In this document: positions 1-7,435 of the stretch, piece by piece
How positions within the stretch are numbered: the stretch's first letter is position 1
How the letters are laid out: every line of letters starts with the position of its first letter
Origin: an uncultured Clostridia bacterium
GTDB taxonomy: Bacteria; Bacillota; Clostridia; TANB77; CAG-508
NCBI GenBank assembly: GCA_948976265.1
Contig: CARFUA010000001.1
Coordinates: 1 to 17,118, forward strand
DNA length: 17,118 nt
Reading direction: 5' to 3'
Notes under the pieces: generated by a model
Database searches by the model: none
What the model saw: only the letters and a program-made list of their open reading frames with translations
What the model was told of the DNA's origin: nothing
Translations under genes and position numbers: made by a program

Positions 1-77
1 CTTGAAATCAAAAATAAGACGTTTAAATTTTTAAATCGACTAATTATACCAAAAAAAAATTTTAACCCCTTAAAATA

Positions 78-114
78 AAAATCCCACATTGTTTATATTA
101 CAATGTGGGATTTT
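78..114 (-). terminator. Rho-independent terminator after the serine tRNA genes
   Basis: An 11-bp perfect inverted repeat (81-91 with 101-111, 9-nt loop) is followed, reading on the minus strand, by a T-rich tail (TTTTTATTTTA). It starts at the CCA end of the tRNA-Ser(GCT) gene, so it ends the tRNA transcript. The arms are flanked by A and T runs on both sides, so it could also stop transcripts arriving on the plus strand. Confidence 0.8.
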
Positions 115-204
115 GGCGGAGATGAGAAGATTCGAACTTCCGCGGCCCTTACGAACCCTACAGGTTTAGCAAACCCGCCCCTTCAGCCTCTTGGGTACAT
201 CTCC
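114..204 (-). tRNA. tRNA-Ser (anticodon GCT)
   Basis: Read on the minus strand this folds as a class II tRNA. The acceptor stem pairs GGAGATG at the 5' end with CATCTCC before the encoded GCCA 3' end. The anticodon loop TTTGCTAAA carries GCT (plus-strand 168-170), there is a long variable arm typical of serine tRNAs, and the T loop reads GTTCGAATC. It decodes AGC/AGU serine codons. It lies 21 bp downstream of a second serine tRNA gene and shares its transcript. Ends were set by the acceptor pairing and CCA. Confidence 0.95.
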
Positions 205-225
205 AATTATTCTATTATATAAAAA

Positions 226-317
<92 letters not shown>

Positions 318-345
318 ATGAAGTTGTCTAAAAACAACTATTTAT

Positions 346-375
346 ATATTAGCACATTTTACACTGTTTTGTCAA
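346..375 (-). promoter_or_regulatory. SigmaA-type promoter of the tRNA-Ser pair
   Basis: Minus-strand -35 TTGACA (370-375) and -10 TAATAT (346-351) are separated by 18 bp, with TG one base upstream of the -10 (extended -10). Predicted start is near 339, about 20 nt before the first tRNA. The near-consensus match suits a stable-RNA promoter. Confidence 0.85.
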
Positions 376-506
376 TATATTTTTTATTTTTTCACTCATT
401 TTTTAATTCTATTCATAATTTTTTTATTCTTTTCTTCCTCATAGGTGCCTTTTAATCACTTACTTCACCAACTTCTTCTGCAGAACCATCTCTCCTTTTA
501 AAGAAC

Positions 507-533
507 AAAAAACCGCCTGATTGGCGGTTTTTT
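507..533 (-). terminator. Terminator of the parA-parB-DUF4446 operon
   Basis: Stem ACCGCC / GGCGGT (512-517 with 523-528, loop TGATT) lies directly after the DUF4446 stop codon. On the minus strand it is followed by a run of six T. An A run on the other side makes it symmetric, so it may work in both directions and insulate the tRNA genes. Confidence 0.85.
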
Positions 534-1046
534 CTATTTTCTCTTCTTTGCCATAAAATTTTTCGTCTGTTCTGCAATTTCAATCGCATATTCTTCCTCT
601 TGGGACAACTGATAACTTGACCCTTTCGTCTTAATTGGCTTTGCATAAATATTTGAATATTCCGAACCATAAATTCCATTCAAAACCACACCATTGTCAT
701 TTCCATCTAATAAAGCTATCGCAAAACTCAAATCACTACCAACATCCTTAAACGCATTATAACGCACCAAACCAACTTTTTGTATGCAAGAAGCAATATC
801 TTGGTCCAACTTCGTATAATAATTCTTAATTTCACCATTATCCTTTTCAATCGCTTTAACTTCCTCTATATACTTTTTCAGCATCTCGTCCAAATTGTTT
901 CCATTTCCCAGTCTTTTCATAAAAGATAAATACCTTTTATGTATCACAATCACAAGCAACATTTCCGCAATAACTGCCAATACTAGAAAAATCAACAATC
1001 CTCCTACTAAACTCGTATTTTCCATGAAACTAAACATATCATTCAT
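534..1046 (-). CDS. DUF4446 family membrane-anchored protein
   Basis: This is a protein of about 170 residues with one hydrophobic segment near the N-terminus (roughly residues 13-37, rich in L, I and V), then a charged region likely to form a coiled coil (about 45-85). The C-terminal domain carries the family pattern VGLVRYNAF, DLSFAIALLD and NGVVLNGIYG. These are typical of DUF4446, a family commonly encoded just after parB in Clostridia; its function is unknown. The longest frame starts with GTG at 1055, but AAGGA lies only 2 nt from that codon and 10 nt from the ATG at 1046, so ATG is preferred. It follows parB closely and is followed by a strong terminator, so it is the last gene of the segregation operon. 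A link to chromosome partition is inferred from position only. Confidence 0.85.
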   Translation of the reverse strand: MNDMFSFMENTSLVGGLLIFLVLAVIAEMLLVIVIHKRYLSFMKRLGNGNNLDEMLKKYIEEVKAIEKDNGEIKNYYTKLDQDIASCIQKVGLVRYNAFKDVGSDLSFAIALLDGNDNGVVLNGIYGSEYSNIYAKPIKTKGSSYQLSQEEEYAIEIAEQTKNFMAKKRK

Positions 1047-1047
1047 T

Positions 1048-1056
1048 TTATCCACA
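1048..1056 (+). promoter_or_regulatory. Perfect DnaA box at the DUF4446 start
   Basis: TTATCCACA matches the DnaA-box consensus exactly. It covers the junction between parB and the DUF4446 start region, about 10.5 kb from oriC. Binding is inferred from sequence only. Confidence 0.4.
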
Positions 1057-1059
1057 TCC

Positions 1060-1911
1060 TTATTTTATCAAATCTAAAATTCTTTCCAAATCATCATTCG
1101 AATTATATTGAATAATAATTTTTCCTTTTTTGGCTCCAGCATCTAATTTTACCTTTGTCCCAAAAAATCCTTGAAATCTATTCTCTATATCCTGATAAAT
1201 TGGCATATATTGGTCAGCCTTTTTCGCTACCTTTTTGTGAGTCCTCATCTTCTTTTCCGCTTCTCTTACAGAATCTCCTGATTCAATTACATAAAGTGCC
1301 ATTTTATACTGTCTATCTGGATCTTCTACTGACATCAACGATTTACAATGCCCCTCTGTTAGTTTACCCTCCAAAGCCAAATTCAATACTCTTTCATCCA
1401 AATTTAAGATTCTAACCGTATTTGCAATACTACTTCTACTTTTTCCCAATATCTCAGCAACTCGCGCTTGCGTCAAATCATACTCATCCATTAATTTTTT
1501 TATACCGCGCGCCTTCTCAATTGGATTCAAATCTTCCCTTTGAATATTTTCAATTAATGAAATCTCTTGATTTCTCTTATCATCATTTTCCTTGATAATA
1601 ACTGGTATTTCTGATAATCCTGCTTTTTTAGAAGCTCTCCATCTTCTCTCACCAGCAATAATTTCATAATACTTTTCCTTTTTTGCAACCAAAATTGGTT
1701 GAATCACACCATATTCTTTAATCGAATTGGCTAACTCCTCAATTGACTCTTCATCAAACATTTTTCTCGCTTGCTCAACATTTGGCTCAATCTCATTAAT
1801 CTTCAACTTGCTAATTCCGTCTTGTTCAGCTTTTACCGCAACAACTTCCTCCTCAACTGGCATAGAAAATAACGCATCCAATCCTTTTCCTAGTCCTGTT
1901 TTTTTCGCCAT
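1060..1911 (-). CDS. parB: Chromosome partitioning protein ParB (Spo0J)
   Basis: This CTP-dependent DNA clamp loads at parS sites near the origin and works with ParA and SMC in origin segregation. The 283 residues show the usual N-terminal KTGLGKGLDALF peptide that contacts ParA. Next is the CTP-binding ParB/Srx domain (about 33-125) with GERRWRA at 87-93 and ENIQRED at 121-127. A helix-turn-helix follows (about 145-170, including LTQARVAEILGKSRSSIANT), then a C-terminal dimerisation domain. Length is normal for the family. It begins 16 bp after the parA stop. Its ribosome site is unusual, a run of six G (1920-1925) placed 8 nt before ATG. Candidate parS sites are at 4880-4895 and, more weakly, 5617-5632. 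Confidence 0.96.
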   Translation of the reverse strand: MAKKTGLGKGLDALFSMPVEEEVVAVKAEQDGISKLKINEIEPNVEQARKMFDEESIEELANSIKEYGVIQPILVAKKEKYYEIIAGERRWRASKKAGLSEIPVIIKENDDKRNQEISLIENIQREDLNPIEKARGIKKLMDEYDLTQARVAEILGKSRSSIANTVRILNLDERVLNLALEGKLTEGHCKSLMSVEDPDRQYKMALYVIESGDSVREAEKKMRTHKKVAKKADQYMPIYQDIENRFQGFFGTKVKLDAGAKKGKIIIQYNSNDDLERILDLIK

Positions 1912-1927
1912 TTTTTTATCCCCCCAT

Positions 1928-2713
1928 CTATTTTTCCTTTTCTTTCTCTCGCTCCGCTTCTGCCTTCAAAAGCTCTTTTGTCAACTTGTCATAACATCTA
2001 GCGCCCTTTGATTTATCATCATACAAAATAATTGGCATCCCATAACTTGGAGCCTCACTTAATTTAACATTTCTTGGAATTACCGTTTTATAAACACGAT
2101 CTCCAAAATAATTCTTAACCTCTTTCACTACTTGATTCGAAAGGTTTGTCCTCATGTCATACATCGTAAGTACCGCCCCTTCAATCTCCAAACTCTTATT
2201 CAAATGCTTTTTTACAAGATTAATCGTATTCAAAAGCTGTCCTAAGCCCTCTAACGCAAAATACTCACACTGTACTGGAATTAAAACAGAATTAGCCGCT
2301 GTAAAAGCATTCAACGTCACCAACCCCAAAGATGGTGGACAATCAATCAAAATAAAATCAAACTCGTCTTTTACTTCTTCCAAAGCCGTTTTCATTCGTT
2401 GTTCTCTTGACATTTGATTTACCAATTCCACTTCTGCACCTGCTAAATTCATATTGGCAGGGCATATTTTCAACGTTTTGACGCACGTATCTTGTAATGT
2501 TTGTTTTATGTCAACTTCATTCATTAAAACATCATATATTGAACTTTCTGCGTCTTTTTCTACACCTAATCCACTGGTTGCATTTCCCTGCGGATCACAA
2601 TCAATCAACATTACTTTTTTGCCTTTTTTCGCCAATATCGAGCTTACATTGACTGCGGTTGTAGTCTTTCCGACTCCACCTTTCTGATTTGCTATCGCTA
2701 TAATTCTGCTCAA
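1928..2713 (-). CDS. parA: Chromosome partitioning ATPase ParA (Soj)
   Basis: This Walker-type ATPase works with ParB in origin segregation and, in Bacillus, in control of DnaA. The deviant Walker A motif KGGVGKTT is at residues 11-18. The DCDPQGNATSGLG segment follows at 38-50 and Walker B FILIDCPPSLG near 120-130. The chosen start is TTG at 2713, giving 261 residues, the usual Soj length. An AAGGAG site lies 8 nt upstream and the protein then opens with the family SRIIAIANQKGG. A longer frame reaches 2785 but its first 24 codons overlap the promoter and have no family similarity. The promoter at 2735-2763 gives a predicted leader of only about 15 nt. parB follows 16 bp downstream, so the genes are one operon. 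Confidence 0.95.
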   Translation of the reverse strand: MSRIIAIANQKGGVGKTTTAVNVSSILAKKGKKVMLIDCDPQGNATSGLGVEKDAESSIYDVLMNEVDIKQTLQDTCVKTLKICPANMNLAGAEVELVNQMSREQRMKTALEEVKDEFDFILIDCPPSLGLVTLNAFTAANSVLIPVQCEYFALEGLGQLLNTINLVKKHLNKSLEIEGAVLTMYDMRTNLSNQVVKEVKNYFGDRVYKTVIPRNVKLSEAPSYGMPIILYDDKSKGARCYDKLTKELLKAEAEREKEKEK

Positions 2714-2721
2714 AATTCTCA

Positions 2722-2727
2722 CTCCTT
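2722..2727 (-). promoter_or_regulatory. Ribosome binding site that fixes the parA TTG start
   Basis: AAGGAG on the minus strand sits 8 nt before TTG (2711-2713). No in-frame ATG lies between it and the conserved KGGVGKTT motif, so TTG is the only start that fits both the ribosome site and the family N-terminus. Confidence 0.8.
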
Positions 2728-2734
2728 TTTTTCT

Positions 2735-2763
2735 ATCATATCTAATTTTTTCCAAAATGTCAA
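2735..2763 (-). promoter_or_regulatory. SigmaA-type promoter of the parA operon
   Basis: Minus-strand -35 TTGACA (2758-2763), 17-bp spacer and -10 TATGAT (2735-2740). The predicted start near 2728 falls at the edge of the ribosome site, so the transcript would have a very short leader. Confidence 0.85.
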
Positions 2764-2850
2764 TAAATTTTATCGTAATCGACAAAAAATTTCACAATTT
2801 TCTTCCTTCTAATTTATAAAAAAATTCCTGGTAAATCTCAAGAATCTTGG

Positions 2851-2883
2851 AAAAAAAATAGAGAGACCGCATAACGGCCTCCC
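2851..2883 (-). terminator. Terminator after rsmG
   Basis: On the minus strand a 9-bp stem (2875-2883 with 2861-2869, two G-T pairs, 5-nt loop) is followed by TATTTTTTTT. It separates the mnmE-mnmG-rsmG transcript from the parA promoter. The stretch from 2884 to 2983 holds nothing else that I can name. Confidence 0.85.
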
Positions 2884-2983
2884 TTTCATACTTATAACCT
2901 TATTGCAACTATAAGTAAACAAGATAACATATTAATAATATACCACTTTTTTTCTCATTTGTCAATACCTTTTTTAAAAAATT

Positions 2984-3703
2984 TTATCGAATTGGCTCTT
3001 TTGCTGGTTTTCCCTGTCCTCTTGGATATTTTTCATCTGTTCTTTTCTTTTTCCTTATACTAATCAAATTCCTCTCAAACTCCTCATTAATAAGCAATTT
3101 TTTAACTTCTTCAATTTCGCCTCCAAACACTTCAATCGCTTTTTTAGCCTCTTTTAATTCATCTTCCATATTTGGTCCCTTCATACAAACCGCCAAACCA
3201 CCAACTTTTACAAAAGGCAACATATATTCACTAATCGTCGCCAAATTTGAAACCGCCCTTGTTGTCACAATATCAAAACTTTCTCGATAATTTTCATCTT
3301 TTCCCAAATCTTCTGCACGAATATGTAAAGCCTCTATTTTCCTCAAATTTAACTTATCGATTATATCTTGCAAAACAGTAACTTTCTTATTCACAGCATC
3401 AATCAACGTAAATTCCACATTTTCCTGATAAATCTTCAGCGGAATTCCTGGAAATCCAGCGCCAGTCCCAATATCCAAAACCCTTTTTGCATTTCCCAAA
3501 AAAGAATTCACTGTCAATGAATCAATAAAATGTTTCACAATAAACTCTTTCTCATCTTTAATCGCCGTCACATTAACTTTTTCATTCCATTCCAATATTA
3601 ATTTCATAGATTGATACAACATATTTGCCTTTTCAAAGTTATACTCAATACCATTTTTCACACATTCTTGCTCAAAAATATCTTGAAACTCTTTTAATTC
3701 CAT
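2984..3703 (-). CDS. rsmG: 16S rRNA (guanine527-N7)-methyltransferase RsmG (GidB)
   Basis: This enzyme transfers a methyl group from S-adenosylmethionine to N7 of G527 in 16S rRNA, the site linked to streptomycin sensitivity. The 239 residues match the family length. The SAM-binding loop VLDIGTGAGFPG is at residues 75-86, VTTRAVSNL lies in the middle, and the basic tail KYPRGQGKPAKEPI ends the protein. The start is supported by AGGAG 5 nt upstream. That ribosome site overlaps the TAG stop of mnmG, so translation of the two genes is probably coupled. The gene order mnmG-rsmG is the conserved origin arrangement. Confidence 0.96.
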   Translation of the reverse strand: MELKEFQDIFEQECVKNGIEYNFEKANMLYQSMKLILEWNEKVNVTAIKDEKEFIVKHFIDSLTVNSFLGNAKRVLDIGTGAGFPGIPLKIYQENVEFTLIDAVNKKVTVLQDIIDKLNLRKIEALHIRAEDLGKDENYRESFDIVTTRAVSNLATISEYMLPFVKVGGLAVCMKGPNMEDELKEAKKAIEVFGGEIEEVKKLLINEEFERNLISIRKKKRTDEKYPRGQGKPAKEPIR

Positions 3704-3711
3704 TTTCTCTC

Positions 3712-5595
3712 CTACTTTCTTTTATTTCGTCTATATTGCTCCAAATAAATCAACAAAACAGACACATCTGCTGGCGAAACACCAGAAATTCTTGACGCCT
3801 GACCAATCGAATACGGTTTAAATTTGTTCAATTTTTGCCTTGCTTCCAATCTTAATCCCTTAATTTCTTCATAATCCAGTTCTTCTGGCAAAATCTTTTC
3901 TTCCATTTTCTTAAAACTTTCAACCTGTTTTTTTTGTAATTCAATATATCCCTCATATTTCACCATAATTTCGACTTCTTCCCAAACTTGTCGTTCCAAT
4001 ACAGGACGTTCTGAGTCAATTTTTTTCAACTTTGTATAAGTAAGTTCCGTTCTTTTTAGTAAATCTGCTAATTTTGTTCCAAAAGAAATTGGCGTTGTCC
4101 CGCATTTTTCTAAAATCGCATTATTTTCCTTATTTGGCTTAATATTTGTAGTTTTCAAACGTTCGACTTCTCTCTCAATTTGCGCCTTTTTCTCCAAAAA
4201 TCGCGCATATCTTTCCTCTGAAATTAACCCAACTGCATGCCCAATCTCCGTCAAACGCAAATCTGCATTATCTTGCCTTAATAGCAAACGATACTCTGCT
4301 CTCGAAGTCATCATTCGATATGGCTCTGCTGTACTTTTCGTCACAATATCATCAATTAAAACACCAATATATGCCTGCGATCGGTCCAAAACAATTGGAT
4401 TGTTTCCCTTTAACTTCTGCACCGCATTTATTCCTGCCATAATACCTTGCGCCGCCGCTTCTTCATAACCAGAAGTTCCATTAATTTGTCCTGCAAAAAA
4501 CATTCCGCTAATTTTCTTCAATTCCAGTGAACTTTTTAACTGTGAAGGCTCAATCGAATCATATTCAATTGCATACGCAGGTCTTGTAAATTCAGCATTT
4601 TCCAAACCTGGTAACGTTCGATACATAGCGATTTGCACATCTTCTGGTAAAGAGGAACTCATGCCTTGAATATACATTTCATTCGTATCTTTCCCTACTG
4701 GCTCCACAAAAATTTGATGTCTTTCCTTATCCGCAAATCGCACAACCTTGTCCTCAATGGAAGGACAATAGCGTGGTCCTGTTCCTTCAATCATTCCAGC
4801 ATACAATGGCGAACGATGTAAATTCTGACGAATAATTTCATGCGTTTTTTCATTCGTATACGTCAGCCAACAAGGAATTTGTTCCACGTGTAACAAATCG
4901 TCTTCAAACGAGAATGGAAGCACCTCAGCATCCCCTTCTTGTATCTCCATTTTCGAAAAATCAATACTTTTTTTATTAATTCTAGCTGGTGTTCCCGTTT
5001 TAAATCGCTGAATTTCAATTCCCAGCTTTTTCAAACATTCCGACAACTGATTGGCCGCAAAAACGCCATCTGGTCCACTTTCAAATGAGTTTTCTCCAAT
5101 AAATATTTTTCCTTTTAAATAAGTTCCAGTTGCTATAATCACGCAATCCACATCATATTCCGCACCCAAATTTGTCACAACAGACTTTACCTTATCAGCT
5201 TCGACTTTAATATCCACAATTTCTGCTTGTTTCAAATACAAATTTTCTTGTTTTTCCAAAGTATGTTTCATTTCTGCCTGATATTTTTTTCGATCTGCCT
5301 GCGCTCTCAAAGCATGTACTGCTGGACCTTTGGAGGTATTTAGCATTCTTAATTGAATTAAAGTTTTATCAATATTCTTTCCCATTTCACCGCCCAAGCT
5401 GTCAATTTCTCTCACTAAATGCCCTTTCGATGAACCTCCGATATGTGGATTGCATGGCATATTCGCCACACATTCCAAACTAATTGAAAAAATAAGCGTT
5501 TTCATTCCCAAACGTGCACACGCCAAAGCAGCTTCACAACCAGCATGCCCTGCGCCAATTACTGCTATATCATATTTTCCAGCTTTATATCCCAT
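3712..5595 (-). CDS. mnmG: tRNA wobble-uridine modification enzyme MnmG (GidA)
   Basis: MnmG is the FAD-dependent partner of MnmE that builds the carboxymethylaminomethyl group on C5 of wobble uridine 34. The 627 residues match the family. The dinucleotide-binding motif GAGHAG is at 14-19. The family signature NMPCNPHIGGSSKGHLVREI follows, then GTPARINKKSIDF, the MMTSRAEYRLLLRQDNADLR signature, and a helical C-terminus ending RISGVSPADVSVLLIYL that binds MnmE. The start at ATG 5595 has AAGGAG 7 nt upstream. A frame extending to 5685 runs into the end of mnmE and is not supported. No promoter is evident in the 64-bp gap after mnmE, so it is probably in the mnmE transcript. A parS-like palindrome lies within this coding sequence at 4880-4895. 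Confidence 0.96.
   Translation of the reverse strand: MGYKAGKYDIAVIGAGHAGCEAALACARLGMKTLIFSISLECVANMPCNPHIGGSSKGHLVREIDSLGGEMGKNIDKTLIQLRMLNTSKGPAVHALRAQADRKKYQAEMKHTLEKQENLYLKQAEIVDIKVEADKVKSVVTNLGAEYDVDCVIIATGTYLKGKIFIGENSFESGPDGVFAANQLSECLKKLGIEIQRFKTGTPARINKKSIDFSKMEIQEGDAEVLPFSFEDDLLHVEQIPCWLTYTNEKTHEIIRQNLHRSPLYAGMIEGTGPRYCPSIEDKVVRFADKERHQIFVEPVGKDTNEMYIQGMSSSLPEDVQIAMYRTLPGLENAEFTRPAYAIEYDSIEPSQLKSSLELKKISGMFFAGQINGTSGYEEAAAQGIMAGINAVQKLKGNNPIVLDRSQAYIGVLIDDIVTKSTAEPYRMMTSRAEYRLLLRQDNADLRLTEIGHAVGLISEERYARFLEKKAQIEREVERLKTTNIKPNKENNAILEKCGTTPISFGTKLADLLKRTELTYTKLKKIDSERPVLERQVWEEVEIMVKYEGYIELQKKQVESFKKMEEKILPEELDYEEIKGLRLEARQKLNKFKPYSIGQASRISGVSPADVSVLLIYLEQYRRNKRK
4880..4895. promoter_or_regulatory. 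Candidate parS site (ParB loading site) inside mnmG
   Basis: TGTTCCACGTGTAACA is a near palindrome. It differs from the classical Firmicute parS (TGTTTCACGTGAAACA) at two positions, while keeping the CACGTG core and the outer TGTT/AACA. The symmetry extends to 22 bp (4877-4898) with a single mismatched pair. A full ParA/ParB operon lies 1-3 kb away. Binding is inferred. Confidence 0.7.
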
Positions 5596-5616
5596 TTTTT
5601 TACTCCTTTTTATTTT

Positions 5617-5632
5617 TGTTAAACGTGGAACA
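5617..5632. promoter_or_regulatory. Weak parS-like site between mnmE and mnmG
   Basis: On the minus strand TGTTCCACGTTTAACA keeps one perfect half (TGTTCCACGT, identical to the half-site at 4880) and a degenerate second half. It is intergenic, so not constrained by coding. It may be a secondary or decayed ParB site. Confidence 0.35.
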
Positions 5633-5659
5633 AGAAAAAATGTTCTGCAAACAAGTGTA

Positions 5660-7019
5660 TTATTTTCCCAAACAAAACTTTGCAAAAATCTCGTTTATGA
5701 CATCCTCTGTAACACTTTCACCAGTTATCTTTCCCAGTTCATCCACAATCTCTTTTAAATAAGAAGAAATTATATCAATTGGCAATTTTTTCTCCACAAT
5801 TTCTTGTGCTTTTTTTAAATACTCTTCGCTACGCATAATCAGACTTTTATGACGATTATTGGTCACAATCAATTCGCCATCTATTGCAATTTCATTCAAT
5901 TTAAATTGTGCTGAAATCGCTTCATATAATTCTTCCACACCTTTTTTATTTTTTATAGAAATTTCAATTATCTTTTTCCCGCAATTCCTTATTTCCGTAA
6001 GGCTTAATTGTTTTTCTAAATCTATTTTATTAAGTAAAATAATTGCATTTTTTTGTTCCACAAACTTCAAAATATCTCGATCTTCCTTCTCCAATTCTTT
6101 GGAAACATCAAAAATTGCCAAAACAACATCGCTCTCTTCCAATATTTTTAACGATTTTTCCACACCAATTTTTTCCACTGTATCCTCTGCCTTACGGATT
6201 CCTGCTGTATCAATTATTTTTAATGGAATACCATCAATTTGAATTAACTCTTCAATTGAATCACGAGTGGTTCCCTCAATATCTGTCACAATCGCACGTT
6301 CTTCATTCAAAATTAAATTCAGCAATGATGATTTTCCAACATTCGGTTTCCCCACAATAGCAACTTTGACACCTTCTTTCAATATTTTGCCATTTAAGAA
6401 GCTTTTTTCGAGTTGGTCGAGTAATATGTCGATTTTTTCCAAAACGTGGCTTATTTTTGATTCTGTGACGTCCTCGACATCATATTCAGGATAATCAATG
6501 GTTACCTCAATATCTGCCAAAAGAGAAATTATTTCTTGACGAATTTGTTTTATTTTTTCTGATAAATTCCCTTCCAACTGCTGAACAGCTACTTTAGACT
6601 CCTTTTCTGTCTTCGCATTTAAGATATCCACAACCGCTTCTGCTTGGGATAAATCAATTCTTCCATTTAAAAAAGCTCTTTTCGTAAATTCTCCAGGTTC
6701 TGCCATCATCGCTCCATTTTTCAAACAAAGCTCCAAAATCTGATTCATTACCGCCATGCCACCATGTGAATTAATTTCGCACATATTTTCTGTTGTATAG
6801 CTTTTCGGCGCCAAAAAATAAGAAACTAAAGCTTCATCCACAATATTTCCGTAAGTTATCCACAACTTTTCCATACTTTATGGAATACCCTTTTATTTTG
6901 GATTTATTTTTTGGCACAAAAAATCGATTTAATATTTCAAAACAATCTTCTCCACTCATTCGAATAATTCCAATCCCGCCAACTCCTGGTGAAGTAGAAA
7001 TTGCTACAATCGTACTCAT
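5660..7019 (-). pseudogene. mnmE: tRNA modification GTPase MnmE (TrmE), frameshifted near codon 57
   Basis: MnmE is the GTPase partner of MnmG in wobble-uridine modification. The N-terminal part reads from ATG 7019 (AAAGGAG 8 nt upstream) and opens STIVAISTSPGVGGIGIIR, the normal folate-binding TrmE start. It hits TGA at 6834-6836 after 61 codons. The rest of the protein continues in another frame, from NIVDEALVSYF onward to 5660. That part contains GEFTKRAFLNGRIDLSQAEA, the G-domain motifs GKPNVGKSS, GTTRD, DTAG and NKID, and the C-terminal FCLGK with the catalytic cysteine. Removing one base around 6846-6848 joins them as KVVDNLRNIVDEALVSYF. The result is about 452 residues, close to the family's 450-460. 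Everything else is intact, so this is either a very recent mutation or a sequencing or assembly error. An internal ATG at 6874 lacks a good ribosome site. Confidence 0.88.
6856..6864 (+). promoter_or_regulatory. Perfect DnaA box inside mnmE
   Basis: TTATCCACA, with a one-mismatch copy (TCATCCACA) 22 bp away at 6834-6842. It lies beside the mnmE frameshift point, about 4.9 kb from oriC. Whether DnaA binds is unknown. Confidence 0.4.
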
Positions 7020-7045
7020 AATTTTTTCTCCTTTTAATCTTTCTA

Positions 7046-7074
7046 ATTATAGCACTATTTACATAAAAAAGCAA
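7046..7074 (-). promoter_or_regulatory. Promoter of the mnmE-mnmG-rsmG operon
   Basis: Minus-strand -10 TATAAT (7046-7051) preceded by TGC (extended -10), 17-bp spacer, -35 TTGCTT (7069-7074). It lies just after the terminator of the upstream small gene and gives a leader of about 20 nt before mnmE. Confidence 0.75.
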
Positions 7075-7102
7075 GAAAATTATTAAAATACCTTTAAAGG
7101 AA

Positions 7103-7129
7103 CAAAAAAGGGGGAAATTACTTCCCCTT
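7103..7129 (-). terminator. Terminator overlapping the end of the small unknown gene
   Basis: On the minus strand GGGGAA (7127-7122) pairs with TTCCCC (7116-7111), loop GTAAT, followed by C and a run of six T. The stem includes the last codons and the TAA stop of the gene at 7118. Confidence 0.75.
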
Positions 7130-7435
7130 CTTTTGTCCCTCGCAATACTCCTGAGCAAACTCCCTAATTGGAGGATGCTCTGCTACAAATACTTTTTTTA
7201 TGCTACCATTTGCCCTCCGGCAAACTTTGGCAACATACATTATTTCTTCTTTGTCCTTTAATAAACATACCGCATATAACTCTGAGTTGGATTCGCTTGG
7301 AATCCGTCTCATTTGCCGAATGTCTTCAAAGGGTAAAAATATACCCTGTTTTTCAAATAGTGCACGCTGAATAAAACTAGTTGTTTCAATTCCCATTTGT
7401 TCTTTTCTTGTCTTCATAATTAATCCTCCTGTCAT
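7118..7435 (-). CDS. Small protein of unknown function
   Basis: I do not recognise this 105-residue protein. It is soluble in appearance, with no signal peptide or membrane segment. It is charged, with two central stretches of likely beta strand (ELYAVCLLKD and EIMYVAKVCRR) and a helical, acidic to basic C-terminus (REFAQEYCEGQKKGK). It contains three cysteines with no zinc-finger spacing. Two ATG codons, 7435 and 7417, each have their own AGGAGG (5 and 7 nt upstream), so the first six residues may be optional. It has a near-consensus promoter (7490-7518) and its own terminator, so it is a one-gene unit placed between jag and mnmE, which are usually adjacent. It uses CGG and AGG arginine codons that the neighbours largely avoid, a weak hint of later acquisition. 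Confidence 0.75.
   Translation of the reverse strand: MTGGLIMKTRKEQMGIETTSFIQRALFEKQGIFLPFEDIRQMRRIPSESNSELYAVCLLKDKEEIMYVAKVCRRANGSIKKVFVAEHPPIREFAQEYCEGQKKGK

Noticed and set aside
1..77. Possible partial gene or element at the left edge
   Set aside because: The stretch is AT-rich with no reading frame, ribosome site or RNA structure that I can support.
452..679. A 75-codon minus-strand frame near the DUF4446 end
   Set aside because: It overlaps DUF4446 in another frame and crosses its terminator; basic residues come from A-rich DNA.
3712..5685. N-terminal extension of MnmG to 5685
   Set aside because: The extra 30 residues overlap the mnmE end and the intergenic region, while ATG 5595 has a strong ribosome site and the family N-terminus.
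6420..6450. A possible parS core (AACGTGG) in mnmE
   Set aside because: The flanks are not palindromic and lack TGTT/AACA; only the short core matches.
6834..6860. Programmed +1 frameshifting in mnmE
   Set aside because: There is no slippery codon-stop pair like that of prfB and no internal ribosome-like stimulator before the TGA; the TGA lies several codons after the fitted shift point.
5660..6874. The long mnmE frame as a self-standing gene starting at ATG 6874
   Set aside because: It would lack the N-terminal folate-binding part, has no good ribosome site, and the missing part is encoded just upstream in another frame.
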